Of a stretch of DNA of 64,000 nt, positions 17,257 through 25,499 are shown in pieces. A program made the translations under genes and the position numbers. Numbering within the stretch: the first letter of the stretch is position 1; each line of letters begins with the position of its first letter. The stretch spans positions 103,056 to 167,055 of the forward strand of contig NZ_BDJE01000025.1 of NCBI RefSeq assembly GCF_002117935.1, written 5' to 3'. This DNA comes from Nocardioides sp. PD653-B2 (GTDB taxonomy: Bacteria; Actinomycetota; Actinomycetes; Propionibacteriales; Nocardioidaceae). Below the pieces are notes generated by a model, which searched no databases, was not told where the DNA came from, and worked only from the letters and a program-made list of their open reading frames with translations.

Positions 17257-17828
17257 TGCCCCTCACCACCCTCGACCCCCGGACCGCCCTCGTGGTCGTC
17301 GACCTCCAGCACGGCGTCGTCACCACACCCACCGCCCACCCGATGGGCGACGTGGTGGCCCGGTCGGCCGCGCTCGCCGCGGCGTTCCGCGACCGCGGGC
17401 TGCCGGTCGTGCTGGCCAACGTCACCGGCCTCGCGCCGGGTCGCACCGACGCCCAGCAGTCCGGTCCGTCACGTCCGCCTCGCCCGCCCGGCTGGGCCGA
17501 GCTGGTCGCCGAGCTCGCGGTGAGCGACGCCGACCTGCTCGTGACCAAGCAACGCTGGGGCGCCTTCATCGGGACGTCGCTGCACGAGCGCCTCCAGGAG
17601 CTCGGCGTCACCCAGGTGGTCCTCACCGGGGTGGCGACCAGCGCCGGCGTCGAGTCGACCGCACGCTCGGCGTACGACCACGGCTACCACGTCGTGCTCG
17701 TCACGGACGCGATGACCGACCGGAGCGCCGAGGCCCACGACCACAGCGTGGAGCGGGTCTTCCCGCGGCTCGGCGAGACCACGACCACCGCCGAGGTCCT
17801 GGCCGGGCTCCGTCCCGCTGCACCCTGA
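17256..17828 (+). CDS. Isochorismatase-like hydrolase family protein, catalytic Cys replaced by Gly
   Basis: A 190-residue alpha/beta protein of the isochorismatase superfamily. The catalytic Asp is in ALVVVDLQHGV and the Lys in LLVTKQRWGAFIGT. The usual nucleophile Cys of the GxxTxxCVxxT motif is Gly here (VATSAGVESTARSAY, G131). Enzymes with this change resemble the non-thiol isochorismatase branch rather than the nicotinamidase branch, or may bind without hydrolysing. It is the third gene of the marR-MFS operon (TGATG overlap), so it may act on the same compound that the pump exports. Confidence 0.85.
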   Translation: MPLTTLDPRTALVVVDLQHGVVTTPTAHPMGDVVARSAALAAAFRDRGLPVVLANVTGLAPGRTDAQQSGPSRPPRPPGWAELVAELAVSDADLLVTKQRWGAFIGTSLHERLQELGVTQVVLTGVATSAGVESTARSAYDHGYHVVLVTDAMTDRSAEAHDHSVERVFPRLGETTTTAEVLAGLRPAAP

Positions 17829-17873
17829 TCGCCCGCCGGGCGGTGGACGGGTGGCAGCGCGCGGGCCGGCGGG

Positions 17874-18884
17874 TCAGAAGCGCTTGACGAACTCCGCGGC
17901 GTCCTCGATCGGACGGAACCCCATCCGCTCGTTGATGGCGACCATGTAGTCGTTGGTCTCGGCGTTCTGGGTGGTCACGAGGGTGAGGTCGCTGCGTGCG
18001 GCCTGGACCGCACGGAGGTTGACCGCCTTGGTGGCCAGGCCGAGCTGGTGGCCGCGGTGCTCCCGGTGCACGAAGGTGCCCCACTGGTAGACCTCGGTGC
18101 TCTCCTTCAGCGGGAAGGCGAGCGTGGTCTGCGCGGCCACCTGCCGGTCCGGCGTCAGGGCGAGCGTCTCGTAGCGGGCGCGGCCCATCGCGTTCGTGGT
18201 GGCGACCAGCTCGGCGTACCGCTGCGGCGTGACCGCCTCCTCCTCGAAGTCGACCGCGCCCGTCGGAGCGTCCACCGCGAGCTGGCCGAGCAGCACGCAC
18301 AGCGACGCGACGAGGTCGTCGGGCACCGCGTCGACGTACGTCTCGATCGTGTAGCCCTCGTGGCGCGGTGCGGCCTCGTCGATCCACCCCTGGATCTGCT
18401 CGTCGGGGACGGGGAGCGTCAGGTGGCGGACCACCTCGACGTTGGAGAGCTCGAAGCCGCAGGCCTCGGCGAACAGCCGGTGCGGGTGCCCCTCGCGCCG
18501 GCCGGCGGGGATCTTGGTGTCGCCCATGATCAGCGCCCGGCCGTCGTCGCGCGCGACCCGCTCGACCCGCTCGGCCAGCGCGCGGCCGATGCCGCGCCGC
18601 CGGTCGGGCACGTCCACGTCGAGGTGGAACCACGCCTTGTCGGTGTTGTCGAGCAGGAACGACCACAGCACGGCGTTGCCGACCATGCGATCGCCGTCGT
18701 ACGCCGCGAAGAGCTCCTGCCGCTCGCCGCTGTCGGGCGAGCGGAACCCACCGAGGAACTCCTCGAAGCTCCAGAAGGGTGCGTCCGGGCGGCCGAGCAG
18801 CTCGCTGCGGCGGTTCAGCTCGTAGAACTCGCGCATCAGCGCGTCGTCGGCCAGGGCCGTCTCGTCGAGCGCGTGGATCTCCAT
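17874..18884 (-). CDS. GNAT family N-acetyltransferase, two-domain
   Basis: A 336-residue protein with two GNAT folds. The N-terminal domain has the acetyl-CoA loop PDRRRGIGRALAERV; the C-terminal domain has REHRGHQLGLATKAVN, then VTTQNAETNDYMVAINERMGF. This tandem layout is common in actinobacteria (mycothiol synthase has the same fold pair), but the key mycothiol-synthase context is absent, so the substrate is unknown. The ATG at 18884 follows TAGCCT by eight bases. It is convergent with the isochorismatase-like gene; the 45-base gap contains small GC-rich inverted repeats only. Confidence 0.85.
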   Translation of the reverse strand: MEIHALDETALADDALMREFYELNRRSELLGRPDAPFWSFEEFLGGFRSPDSGERQELFAAYDGDRMVGNAVLWSFLLDNTDKAWFHLDVDVPDRRRGIGRALAERVERVARDDGRALIMGDTKIPAGRREGHPHRLFAEACGFELSNVEVVRHLTLPVPDEQIQGWIDEAAPRHEGYTIETYVDAVPDDLVASLCVLLGQLAVDAPTGAVDFEEEAVTPQRYAELVATTNAMGRARYETLALTPDRQVAAQTTLAFPLKESTEVYQWGTFVHREHRGHQLGLATKAVNLRAVQAARSDLTLVTTQNAETNDYMVAINERMGFRPIEDAAEFVKRF

Positions 18885-18892
18885 GACCCACG

Positions 18893-18898
18893 AGGCTA
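18893..18898 (-). promoter_or_regulatory. -10 hexamer of the GNAT gene (TAGCCT)
   Basis: TAGCCT on the minus strand, eight bases before the ATG at 18884. A TTGACG on the plus strand at 18954-18959 serves the divergent gene instead. Confidence 0.4.
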
Positions 18899-18991
18899 GG
18901 CCGGGGCGCGGGCCGCCGACACCGGTTTTCCGCGCGGCCGGCGGTGAATCGGGTTGACGTACGGGCGCCGCTGCCACCGAATGGTGTCGTG

Positions 18992-19549
18992 GTGACACCT
19001 CGGACGGTCGTGCTGGTCGAGGGCGACAGCGACCGGCTGGCCCTGCACGCGGTTGCCGCTCGGCACGGCAGGGACCTCGCCGCCGAGGGCATCGATGTGG
19101 TGCCGATGGGCGGGATCACCAACACGCGCACCTTCGCCTCGCACTACGGGCCGCGCGGACTCGGTGTCCGCCTCGCCGGGCTGTACGACGCACCCGAGGA
19201 GGCCTTCGTGCGGGGCGGCCTGGCCGCAGCGGGCTTCCCCACCGCCCTCGAGCCCGGAGGCCTCCAGCGCCTGGGCTTCTTCACGTGCACCGCGAACCTG
19301 GAGGACGAGCTGATCCGGGCCCTCGGCACGAAGGCCGTCGAGGACGTCATCGAGGCGGCCGGCGAGGCGCGGTCCCTGCAGCTGCTGGCCGGCATGCCCG
19401 CCCAGCGCGGGTGGACCCGCGAGGCGCTGCTGCACCGCTTCATGGGATCCCAGTCGGGCCGCAAGGCGCGGTACGCGACGCTGCTGGTCGAGGCATTGGA
19501 GCCCGGGCAGGTGCCCGCGCCGCTGGCGGCGCTGCTGGCCTGGGTGTGA
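18992..19549 (+). CDS. Stand-alone TOPRIM (OLD-type) domain protein
   Basis: A protein of about 185 residues consisting almost only of a TOPRIM fold: VVLVEGDSDRLALHAVAARHG carries the conserved glutamate, and GLYDAPEEAFV sits where the second acidic motif is expected. This matches the C-terminal catalytic domain of OLD-family nucleases, but without the ATPase half. GTG at 18992 is preferred because it lies six bases after AATGGT and behind TTGACG; GTG 18989 or ATG 18944 are alternatives. It is divergent from the GNAT gene. The function is unknown; nucleotidyl hydrolase or nuclease activity is inference. Confidence 0.7.
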   Translation: MTPRTVVLVEGDSDRLALHAVAARHGRDLAAEGIDVVPMGGITNTRTFASHYGPRGLGVRLAGLYDAPEEAFVRGGLAAAGFPTALEPGGLQRLGFFTCTANLEDELIRALGTKAVEDVIEAAGEARSLQLLAGMPAQRGWTREALLHRFMGSQSGRKARYATLLVEALEPGQVPAPLAALLAWV

Positions 19550-19593
19550 GTGAGCCGGGCGGCCTGCCCAACCGCGTCTGGCACCATCGGACC

Positions 19594-19878
19594 GTGCCCG
19601 GGACACGTCCACTGGTCTTTCTGTCGCCCCTGGTCGGCGCGGTGCTGGTCGTCGCCGCCTACCGCCTGGGGTATGACGCCGAAGCCGGCTCGCGGGCTGG
19701 GGCAGAGCCGACGCTGGCCGGAGCCTGGGTGGCCGGACCCTTCGTCGTGCTCTTGTGCGCGCAGGTCAGCTGCGCGGTCGGGATGTACGTCACCACCTCG
19801 GCCCGGGCTCGCGCGCTGTGCGCGGCAGGGGCGGCGGGTCTCCTGCTCGTGGGCCTCGTCCGGTTCTGGCTGATCTGA
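19594..19878 (+). CDS. Small membrane protein, unknown function
   Basis: Ninety-four residues from GTG 19594 with three likely membrane helices: PLVFLSPLVGAVLVVAAYRL, GAWVAGPFVVLLCAQVSCAV, and ARALCAAGAAGLLLVGLVRFWLI at the C-terminus. I do not recognise a family. It is 44 bases downstream of the TOPRIM gene and could be co-transcribed with it. The exact start is uncertain because no clear ribosome site is visible. Confidence 0.55.
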   Translation: MPGTRPLVFLSPLVGAVLVVAAYRLGYDAEAGSRAGAEPTLAGAWVAGPFVVLLCAQVSCAVGMYVTTSARARALCAAGAAGLLLVGLVRFWLI

Positions 19879-19915
19879 GCCGTCGCGTCGGCCGCACGAC
19901 GATCGACCGGGTCGA

Positions 19916-20100
19916 GCACGCCGGCAGGGATCGCCGAGCCGTCGCTGCGCGACAGGCCGCCGTCGCCACGCGACAGGCGGTCAGGGGTTGCGGCACGCCG
20001 GCGGGGATCGCCGAGCCGTCGCTGCGCGACAGGCCGCCGTCGCCACGCGACAGGCGGTCAGGGGTTGCGGCACGCCGGCGGCGATCGCCGAGCCGTCGCT
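19916..20100. repeat. 77-bp tandem direct repeat, about 2.4 copies
   Basis: Copies begin at 19916, 19993 and 20070 with a 77-base period; the third is cut off after about 31 bases. Copies one and two differ at only a few positions. Each unit also contains two related 20-base segments ending in CGCGACAGGC. A reversed 12-base piece (CGACGGCTCGGC, 20140-20151) can pair with GCCGAGCCGTCG in the units. It lies in the 338-base gap between the membrane-protein gene and tRNA-Ala, which otherwise holds only the hairpin at 20168-20208. Confidence 0.85.
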
Positions 20101-20167
20101 ACCGCACGGAGCGGGCGCTGCGCGCCGGGGATGCGGGACCGACGGCTCGGCTCGGTCCACACGCTCG

Positions 20168-20208
20168 AAGGGCCGGTTCCCAGCGCTGTGCGCTGTGAAC
20201 CGGCCCTT
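20168..20208 (-). terminator. Long hairpin terminator downstream of tRNA-Ala
   Basis: Twelve-base perfect arms AAGGGCCGGTTC/GAACCGGCCCTT, a C/T mismatch, and an inner CAGCGC/GCGCTG stem with a TGT loop, about 19 stacked pairs. It begins eight bases after the tRNA 3' end on the minus strand. There is no T tail, as is common in GC-rich actinobacteria. Confidence 0.7.
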
Positions 20209-20216
20209 CTCTCGTG

Positions 20217-20289
20217 TGGAGCTGAGGGGACTCGAACCCCTGACCCCCTGCATGCCATGCAGGTGCGCTACCAGCTGCGCCACAGCCCC
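20217..20289 (-). tRNA. tRNA-Ala (anticodon GGC)
   Basis: A 73-base cloverleaf on the minus strand. The acceptor stem GGGGCTG pairs with CAGCTCC, giving the G3:U70 pair that is the alanine identity element; the discriminator base is A. The anticodon stem-loop CTGCATGGCATGCAG presents GGC, and the T arm is GGGGTTCGAGTCCCC. CCA is not encoded. It follows the phosphatase gene of the rsfS cluster in the same direction. Confidence 0.97.
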
Positions 20290-20367
20290 ATTGCCTGCCC
20301 GCAGCAGCGGGTGAACAACTCGCGGAATACTAGCCAACTGCCCCGCACGATGCGAAATCGGGGTCCG

Positions 20368-21003
20368 TCAGGAGCCCGCGACCCGGTTGTAGGCCACCAG
20401 TCGCAGCGGGGCGCCGGTCTCGGCCTGGTCCAGCTCGACCCAGGCGCAGTTGTCGAGGCCGTGCAGCACCGCGCGCTCGGTGAGGGGCATGCCGAGCAGC
20501 ACCGGGACGGCGTCACGGATCGCGGCGCCGTGCGACACGGCGACCGCGGTCTCGCCCGCGCCGATCGAGCCGAGCAGCTCGTGCACGGCGGCGACGACCC
20601 GGCCGGAGACCTCCTCGGCGGTCTCGCCTCCCGGGACGACGTCGAAGTTGCCACCCCGGAACGCCGCGAACTCCTCCGGCGCGACGGCGGCGTAGTCGGC
20701 GTGGGTCAGACCCTGGCGGTCGGCCAGGAAGTACTCGCGCAGGCGGGCGTCGTACGTCGGCTCGAGGCCGGTCTCCTTCGCGACGTACGCCGCGGTGTCG
20801 CGGGCCCGGACGCTGTCGGAGGACCACAGCGCCACCGGCGCCAGCGCGGCGATCGCCGGCGCGACGTCGGCCGCCTGCCGGTGGCCGGTCGCGTCGAGCT
20901 CGGCGTCGAGCTGGCCCTGGACGCGCAGGGCGGCGTTCCAGGCGGTCTGCCCATGGCGGAGCAGGATCAGGCGACGGGCTCCGGCGAGCGGGTCAGCGCT
21001 CAT
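20368..21003 (-). CDS. Histidine phosphatase family protein (phosphoglycerate-mutase-like)
   Basis: A 211-residue histidine phosphatase. The catalytic motif is LILLRHGQTAWNAALRVQGQLD; the second histidine is in VAVSHGAAIRD; GGETAEEVSGRVVAA is the GpmB-like loop. It probably removes phosphate from a small metabolite rather than acting in glycolysis. The ATG at 21003 overlaps the end of rsfS by 11 bases, so it is coupled to rsfS. The same arrangement (nadD-rsfS-phosphatase) is widespread in actinobacteria. Confidence 0.9.
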   Translation of the reverse strand: MSADPLAGARRLILLRHGQTAWNAALRVQGQLDAELDATGHRQAADVAPAIAALAPVALWSSDSVRARDTAAYVAKETGLEPTYDARLREYFLADRQGLTHADYAAVAPEEFAAFRGGNFDVVPGGETAEEVSGRVVAAVHELLGSIGAGETAVAVSHGAAIRDAVPVLLGMPLTERAVLHGLDNCAWVELDQAETGAPLRLVAYNRVAGS

Positions 21004-21370
21004 GGGAGACGACGTCGGCGGGGAGCTCGATCGCCGGGCAGTCGCGCCACAGCCGCTCGAGGGCGTAGAACTGCCGCTCCTCCTCGTGCTGCACGTGGAC
21101 GACGATCTCGCCGTAGTCGATGAGCACCCACCGACCGTCACGCTCACCCTCGCGACGGATCGGCTTGGCGCCGATGTCCCGGAGCCGGTCCTCGATCTCG
21201 TCGACGATCGACTTGACCTGGCGGTCGTTGCCGGCCGAGGCGAGCACGAACGCGTCGCTGATCGCGAGCTGTTCGCTCACGTCGATGGCGATGATGTTGG
21301 TGGCGAGCTTCTCGGACGCCGCGCGAGCGGCGGCGTGGACGAGCTCGATGGCATGCTCTGTGGCGGTCAC
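20993..21370 (-). CDS. rsfS: Ribosome silencing factor RsfS
   Basis: A 125-residue RsfS/Iojap protein with the family core NIIAIDVSEQLAISDAFVLASAGNDRQV and the C-terminal WVLIDYGEIVVHVQHEEER. It binds ribosomal protein uL14 and blocks subunit joining in nutrient shortage. It starts at GTG 21370, sharing one base with the nadD stop (TAGTG), and overlaps the next gene, so nadD-rsfS-phosphatase are translated together. Confidence 0.96.
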   Translation of the reverse strand: MTATEHAIELVHAAARAASEKLATNIIAIDVSEQLAISDAFVLASAGNDRQVKSIVDEIEDRLRDIGAKPIRREGERDGRWVLIDYGEIVVHVQHEEERQFYALERLWRDCPAIELPADVVSHER

Positions 21371-21975
21371 TACAGGTCCTTGGGGTACAGGTCGTGCTTG
21401 GCGATGTACTGGACGACGCCGTCCGGCACGAGGTACCAGACGGGCTCGCCGCGCCTCGTGCGGTCACGGCAGTCGGTGGACGAGATCGCCAGGGCGGGGA
21501 TCTCGACCATGGTGACCCGGTCGGACGGGATCGACGCGAGCGTCGCCTCGTCCATGGTGTAGCCGGGCCTGGTGCAGCCGACGAAGCGCGCGAGGGCGAA
21601 GAGCTCTTCGGCGTCGCGCCAGGTGAAGATCTCGGCGAGCGCGTCCGCGCCGGTGATGAAGTAGAGCTCCGCGTCGGGGAACCGCGCCGCGAGGTCCTTC
21701 AGCGTGTCGATCGTGTACGTCGGACCGTGCCGGTCGATGTCGACCCGGGAGACGTTGAAGCGCGGGTTGGCGGCCGTCGCGATGACGGTCATCAGGTAGC
21801 GGTCCTCGGCCGGCGAGACGTCGCGGTCGGACTTCTGCCACGGGTCACCGGTCGGGACGAAGACGACCTCGTCGAGGTCGAACCACGACTGCACCTCCGA
21901 CGCGGCGACGAGGTGGCCGTGATGGATCGGGTCGAAGGTGCCGCCCATGACCCCGACCCGGCGGGCGCCCGGCAC
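21370..21975 (-). CDS. nadD: Nicotinate-nucleotide adenylyltransferase
   Basis: A 201-residue nucleotidyltransferase for NAD synthesis (nicotinate mononucleotide to deamido-NAD). It has the [12 protein letters not shown] motif with the HxGH catalytic histidines, the [11 protein letters not shown] segment and the C-terminal [15 protein letters not shown] motif. The start is GTG 21975, 11 bases after the stop of the small membrane protein gene upstream. Confidence 0.96.
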   Translation of the reverse strand: MPGARRVGVMGGTFDPIHHGHLVAASEVQSWFDLDEVVFVPTGDPWQKSDRDVSPAEDRYLMTVIATAANPRFNVSRVDIDRHGPTYTIDTLKDLAARFPDAELYFITGADALAEIFTWRDAEELFALARFVGCTRPGYTMDEATLASIPSDRVTMVEIPALAISSTDCRDRTRRGEPVWYLVPDGVVQYIAKHDLYPKDL

Positions 21976-21986
21976 GAGCTCGGTGG

Positions 21987-22130
21987 TCAGCTGTGCTCTC
22001 GTCCCGCACCGAAGACGAGGAGAGCCAGCAGCAGGGCGAGCAGGATGACCAGGGCGATGCCACCGACGAGCCAGTGGTTCGGCACGTTGGGGTTCTCGGT
22101 GTGCAGCACAGTCAGGAGCGCGGTCGGCAT
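21987..22130 (-). CDS. Small single-helix membrane protein between proA and nadD
   Basis: Forty-seven residues, ATG at 22130, TGA at 21989-21987. A polar N-terminus ([20 protein letters not shown]) precedes one long hydrophobic helix rich in leucine and a short charged tail GAGREHS. It lies 19 bases after proA and 11 before nadD, which points to a real, co-transcribed gene; I know of no function. Positional conservation in other actinobacteria would confirm it. Confidence 0.65.
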   Translation of the reverse strand: MPTALLTVLHTENPNVPNHWLVGGIALVILLALLLALLVFGAGREHS

Positions 22131-22149
22131 GGGCGACACCCTACCGGCC

Positions 22150-23400
22150 TCAGCGCACGTGGCCGTCGCCGGTCACGACGTACTTGGTCGAGGTCATCTC
22201 GGGCAGCCCCATCGGGCCGCGGGCGTGCAGCTTCTGGGTGCTGATCCCGATCTCCGCACCGAAGCCGAACTCGCCGCCGTCGGTGAAGCGCGTCGAGGCG
22301 TTGACGAGGACCGCGGCGGAGTCGACGGCGGCGGTGAACCGCCGGGCCGCGGCCAGGTCCTCGGTCACGATGGCCTCGGTGTGCTGGCTCGAGTAGCGCC
22401 GGATGTGGCGGACGGCGGCGTCCAGGTCGGGCACGACGGCGGCGGAGATGTCGAGCGAGAGGTACTCCTGCCCGTAGTCCTCGTCGGTCGCCGCGACCAC
22501 GCCGTCGTACGGCGTGAAGGAGGCGTCGCCGTGGATGGTGACACCGGCGTCCTGCAAGGCGCTGACCACTCGCGGCAGGAACGCGTCGGCGATGTCGGCG
22601 TGCACGAGCAGCGACTCGGCGGCGTTGCAGACGCTGGTGCGGTGGGTCTTGGCGTTGAGCACGATCGCCAGGGCCTTGTCGAGGTCGGCCGCGCGGTCGA
22701 CGTAGACGTGGCAGTTGCCGACGCCGGTCTCGATGACGGGCACGGTGGACTCCTCGACGACGGACCGGATCAGGCCCGCTCCCCCGCGCGGGATCAGCAC
22801 GTCGACGTGGCCACGGGCCCGCATCAGCGCCTTCACGCTGTCGTGGGTGTCGCCGGGGACGAGCTGGACGACGTCGGGCTCGAGGCCGGCCGAGGAGACG
22901 GCGTCCCGCAGGACGGAGACGATCGCGGCGTTGCTCGACCGGGCACTGGAGCTGCCGCGCAGCAGCACCGCGTTGCCGGACTTCAGGCAGATGCCGGCCG
23001 CGTCGGCGGTGACATTGGGACGCGCCTCGTAGATCATCCCGACGACACCGAAGGGCACCCGCACCTGGCGCAGCTCGAGGCCGTTGGCGAGGGTGCTGCC
23101 GCGCACCACCTCGCCCACCGGGTCGGGCAGGCCGGCGACGTCGCGCAGGCCCTGAGCCATCCCGGCGAGCCGGTCGGGGGTGAGCCGGAGCCGGTCGACG
23201 ATGTTGGCGGGGGTGCCGCCGGCCTCGACGCGCTCGACGTCCTCGGCGTTCGCCGCGAGGACCTCGTCGGCGCGCGCGAGCAGTGCGTCGGCCATGGCGT
23301 GCAGCGCCCGGTCCTTCTCCGCGCGGGTGGCCAGGGCGAGGCCGTGGCTGGCCTCGCGGGCGCGTTCGGCGACCGCGAGGACGTCGTGCTGGGAGCTCAT
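22150..23400 (-). CDS. proA: Glutamate-5-semialdehyde dehydrogenase (gamma-glutamyl phosphate reductase)
   Basis: A 416-residue NADPH-dependent reductase, second step of proline synthesis. It has [29 protein letters not shown], the catalytic cysteine in [15 protein letters not shown], and the ProA-specific C-terminal [17 protein letters not shown] and [10 protein letters not shown]. The ATG at 23400 is fixed by the usual N-terminus and by TACCCT six bases upstream (leaderless). proB is not in the window. Downstream come a small membrane gene, nadD, rsfS and a phosphatase in the same direction. Confidence 0.96.
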   Translation of the reverse strand: MSSQHDVLAVAERAREASHGLALATRAEKDRALHAMADALLARADEVLAANAEDVERVEAGGTPANIVDRLRLTPDRLAGMAQGLRDVAGLPDPVGEVVRGSTLANGLELRQVRVPFGVVGMIYEARPNVTADAAGICLKSGNAVLLRGSSSARSSNAAIVSVLRDAVSSAGLEPDVVQLVPGDTHDSVKALMRARGHVDVLIPRGGAGLIRSVVEESTVPVIETGVGNCHVYVDRAADLDKALAIVLNAKTHRTSVCNAAESLLVHADIADAFLPRVVSALQDAGVTIHGDASFTPYDGVVAATDEDYGQEYLSLDISAAVVPDLDAAVRHIRRYSSQHTEAIVTEDLAAARRFTAAVDSAAVLVNASTRFTDGGEFGFGAEIGISTQKLHARGPMGLPEMTSTKYVVTGDGHVR

Positions 23401-23406
23401 GGGGCG

Positions 23407-23412
23407 AGGGTA
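23407..23412 (-). promoter_or_regulatory. -10 hexamer of proA (TACCCT)
   Basis: TACCCT on the minus strand, exactly six bases before the proA ATG. It predicts a leaderless transcript for the proA-nadD-rsfS operon. Confidence 0.5.
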
Positions 23413-23530
23413 GTTGGGGGCGACCGAGAATCGCCACGAGTCTTGTCTGGCAAGCAACCTTTCCGAGCCTGCCGCCGTCGTAGTCTGCATCAGGCTCATC
23501 ATCGCTCCATGCCTTCGGGGAGGACCCCTC

Positions 23531-25006
23531 TTGTCCCGTTCAGTCTCGCGAGCCCTCGGGCTCGTCACCACCCTCGCGCTGGCCGTCCCGGTCGCCGCAT
23601 CGATCCCCGCGCACGCTCAGGAGCCCGGCCGGTCCGGGCCGGCGACCGCTGCCCGTGCCGTCTCCCCGATCTCGCTGTGGGCGCCGGCGAAGGCCACGGC
23701 CTACACCTACCGGCACAAGGCCTGGACCGACCTCGGCCTGCGGATCATCGCGGAGGGCACGCCGTTCGAGATCCGGGCGCACCGCCCGTCGTACGACGAG
23801 GGCATCGTCGCGACCTGGAGCTCCGGCACCGGGGACGTGACGCTGCCGGACTCGTCGATGTCCGACTTCTCCGGCCTGGAGCGGTTCGTGACGCTCACGA
23901 TCGACCCGAAGAAGAAGGGCGAGGACACCCAGACGGTGACCCGGAAGGCCTGCCTCAACGGGTACAGCGAGCGGGTGCGCGTCGACGCCCCCGCGACGTC
24001 GCCGTATCCCGTCGGCTGCTGGTACAACCCCTACAGCCTCGGCTCGGTCCAGGGCATCCAGACGGGCTGGGCGAGCCCGATCCTGGCCCAGGAGAGGCCG
24101 CTGAAGATCGGCGCCGGCAACTACACCGTCACCGCGACGATCACCCCCCACTACGCGACGTTCTTCGGGCTCACGCCGGCGGAGGCGACCCGCACCATCG
24201 ACCTCACGGTGACGGACGACACCGGAGGGGAGGGCGTGGACCGCGCGACGCACTCGACCGCCCCGCGTCCGGCGGACCACCGCCCGACCGGCCCGCAGGG
24301 ACGCGCCGGCGACGGCCCCGTGCCGGACCTGCGCTCGCTGCCCGCCTGGGGCATCAACATGGCCGAGAACGGCAACTTCCTCCGGTTCTCCGCGACCGTG
24401 TGGAACGCCGGCAACAGCCCCCTCGTGGTCGACGGCTTCCGCCGCGACGGCGAGGACGAGATGGATGCGTACCAGTACTTCTTCGACGCCGACGGCACCC
24501 AGACCGGCTACCAGGACGTCGGCCACATGCACTGGGACCCGAAGCCCTCGCACCAGCACTGGCACTTCGAGGACTTCGCGCGCTACTCGCTGCTGGACAA
24601 GGACGAGGTCGAGGCCGTGCGCTCCAAGAAGGAGGCGTTCTGCCTCGCCAACACCGACGCCGTGGACCTGACCGTCCCCGACGCCGCGTGGCGCCCGGAG
24701 AACACGGACCTCTCGACGTCGTGCGGCGACTACAGCTCGCTCTCGATCCGCGAGGTGCTCGCGTCCGGCTGGGGTGACACCTACACGCAGTACCGCGCCG
24801 GCCAGTCCTTCGACCTCCGCGGGCTGCCGAACGGCACCTACTACATCGCCGTGGTCGCCAACCCCGAGGGCAACCTCGTCGAGGCCTCCACCGACAACAA
24901 CGTCGCGCTCCGCCAGATCAAGATCAGCGGCAAGCCCGACCACCGCAAGGTCACCGTGCCGCAGGTCGGCATCATCGAGGAGGAGCAGTACGGCGGCACC
25001 GGCTGA
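23531..25006 (+). CDS. Secreted lysyl-oxidase-like copper protein
   Basis: A 491-residue exported protein. Signal peptide: [26 protein letters not shown] beta-rich N-terminal half is followed by a C-terminal lysyl oxidase domain with the copper-binding His cluster [18 protein letters not shown] and the nearby YSLLD. Lysyl oxidases oxidise peptidyl lysine to aldehyde for cross-linking; bacterial members are uncharacterised in most genera. The start is TTG 23531 behind GGGGAGGAC, the only ribosome site next to the signal peptide; the longer in-frame ATG start would bury it. It is divergent from proA. The next gene starts 11 bases after its stop. Confidence 0.82.
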   Translation: MSRSVSRALGLVTTLALAVPVAASIPAHAQEPGRSGPATAARAVSPISLWAPAKATAYTYRHKAWTDLGLRIIAEGTPFEIRAHRPSYDEGIVATWSSGTGDVTLPDSSMSDFSGLERFVTLTIDPKKKGEDTQTVTRKACLNGYSERVRVDAPATSPYPVGCWYNPYSLGSVQGIQTGWASPILAQERPLKIGAGNYTVTATITPHYATFFGLTPAEATRTIDLTVTDDTGGEGVDRATHSTAPRPADHRPTGPQGRAGDGPVPDLRSLPAWGINMAENGNFLRFSATVWNAGNSPLVVDGFRRDGEDEMDAYQYFFDADGTQTGYQDVGHMHWDPKPSHQHWHFEDFARYSLLDKDEVEAVRSKKEAFCLANTDAVDLTVPDAAWRPENTDLSTSCGDYSSLSIREVLASGWGDTYTQYRAGQSFDLRGLPNGTYYIAVVANPEGNLVEASTDNNVALRQIKISGKPDHRKVTVPQVGIIEEEQYGGTG

Positions 25007-25016
25007 TCCCCTCTTC

Positions 25017-25490
25017 GTGGTCCAGCGCCACGACGCGACGACCCTGCACTTCGACCTCCGCCTGGAGGTCGACGGGGTCCTCGCGTCGTGGGCGGTGCCG
25101 AAGGGTCCGTCGCTCGACCCGGCCGACAAGCGGCTCGCCGTACGCGTGGGCGACCACGAGATGTCGCACGCGACGTACGAGGGCCGCGGCGCGGGCGGCG
25201 GGCCCGGGACGGTGATCGTCTGGGACACCGGCACCTACGAGAACGTCACCGTGCGGCAGGGCCGGCCGCTCCCGGCCGCGGAGGCCCTGGAGCGCGGCCA
25301 CCTCCGGTTCGTCCTGCACGGGGAGAAGCTCACCGGCGGCTTCGCGCTCACCCGCACCCGGATGAGCGGTGACCCGAAGAACTGGATCCTCGTGAAGATC
25401 GACGACGACGGCGCCGACCGGGAGCGCGACCTCGCCCTCGAGGACCGGTCGGTCCTCACCGAGCGCGCCAACGAGGACCTCGAGCCCTGA
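25017..25490 (+). CDS. LigD-type 3'-phosphoesterase domain protein
   Basis: A 157-residue, stand-alone version of the phosphoesterase domain of the end-joining ligase Lig[34 protein letters not shown] carries the His-Asp-Arg active-site residues, and [16 protein letters not shown] and NWILVKI are the conserved later strands. In LigD this domain trims ribonucleotides and phosphates from 3' ends before ligation. No Ku, polymerase or ligase is adjacent. GTG 25017 is the best start; the frame is open further upstream inside the lysyl oxidase gene, so a slightly earlier start cannot be excluded. Confidence 0.85.
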   Translation: MVQRHDATTLHFDLRLEVDGVLASWAVPKGPSLDPADKRLAVRVGDHEMSHATYEGRGAGGGPGTVIVWDTGTYENVTVRQGRPLPAAEALERGHLRFVLHGEKLTGGFALTRTRMSGDPKNWILVKIDDDGADRERDLALEDRSVLTERANEDLEP

Positions 25491-25499
25491 GGCGCCGCA

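Noticed and set aside
11150..17828. Monooxygenase, HAD, transporters and isochorismatase as one biosynthetic gene cluster
   Set aside because: There is no core synthase, and the genes lie on separate, oppositely oriented transcripts with their own regulators.
17829..17873. GC-rich inverted repeats between isochorismatase and GNAT genes as a terminator
   Set aside because: Only short, overlapping stems of four to five pairs; not distinguishable from background in such GC-rich sequence.
19916..20100. 77-bp repeats as CRISPR or as an integrative element's att sites
   Set aside because: The whole unit repeats, with no spacers; no integrase or second tRNA fragment is visible.
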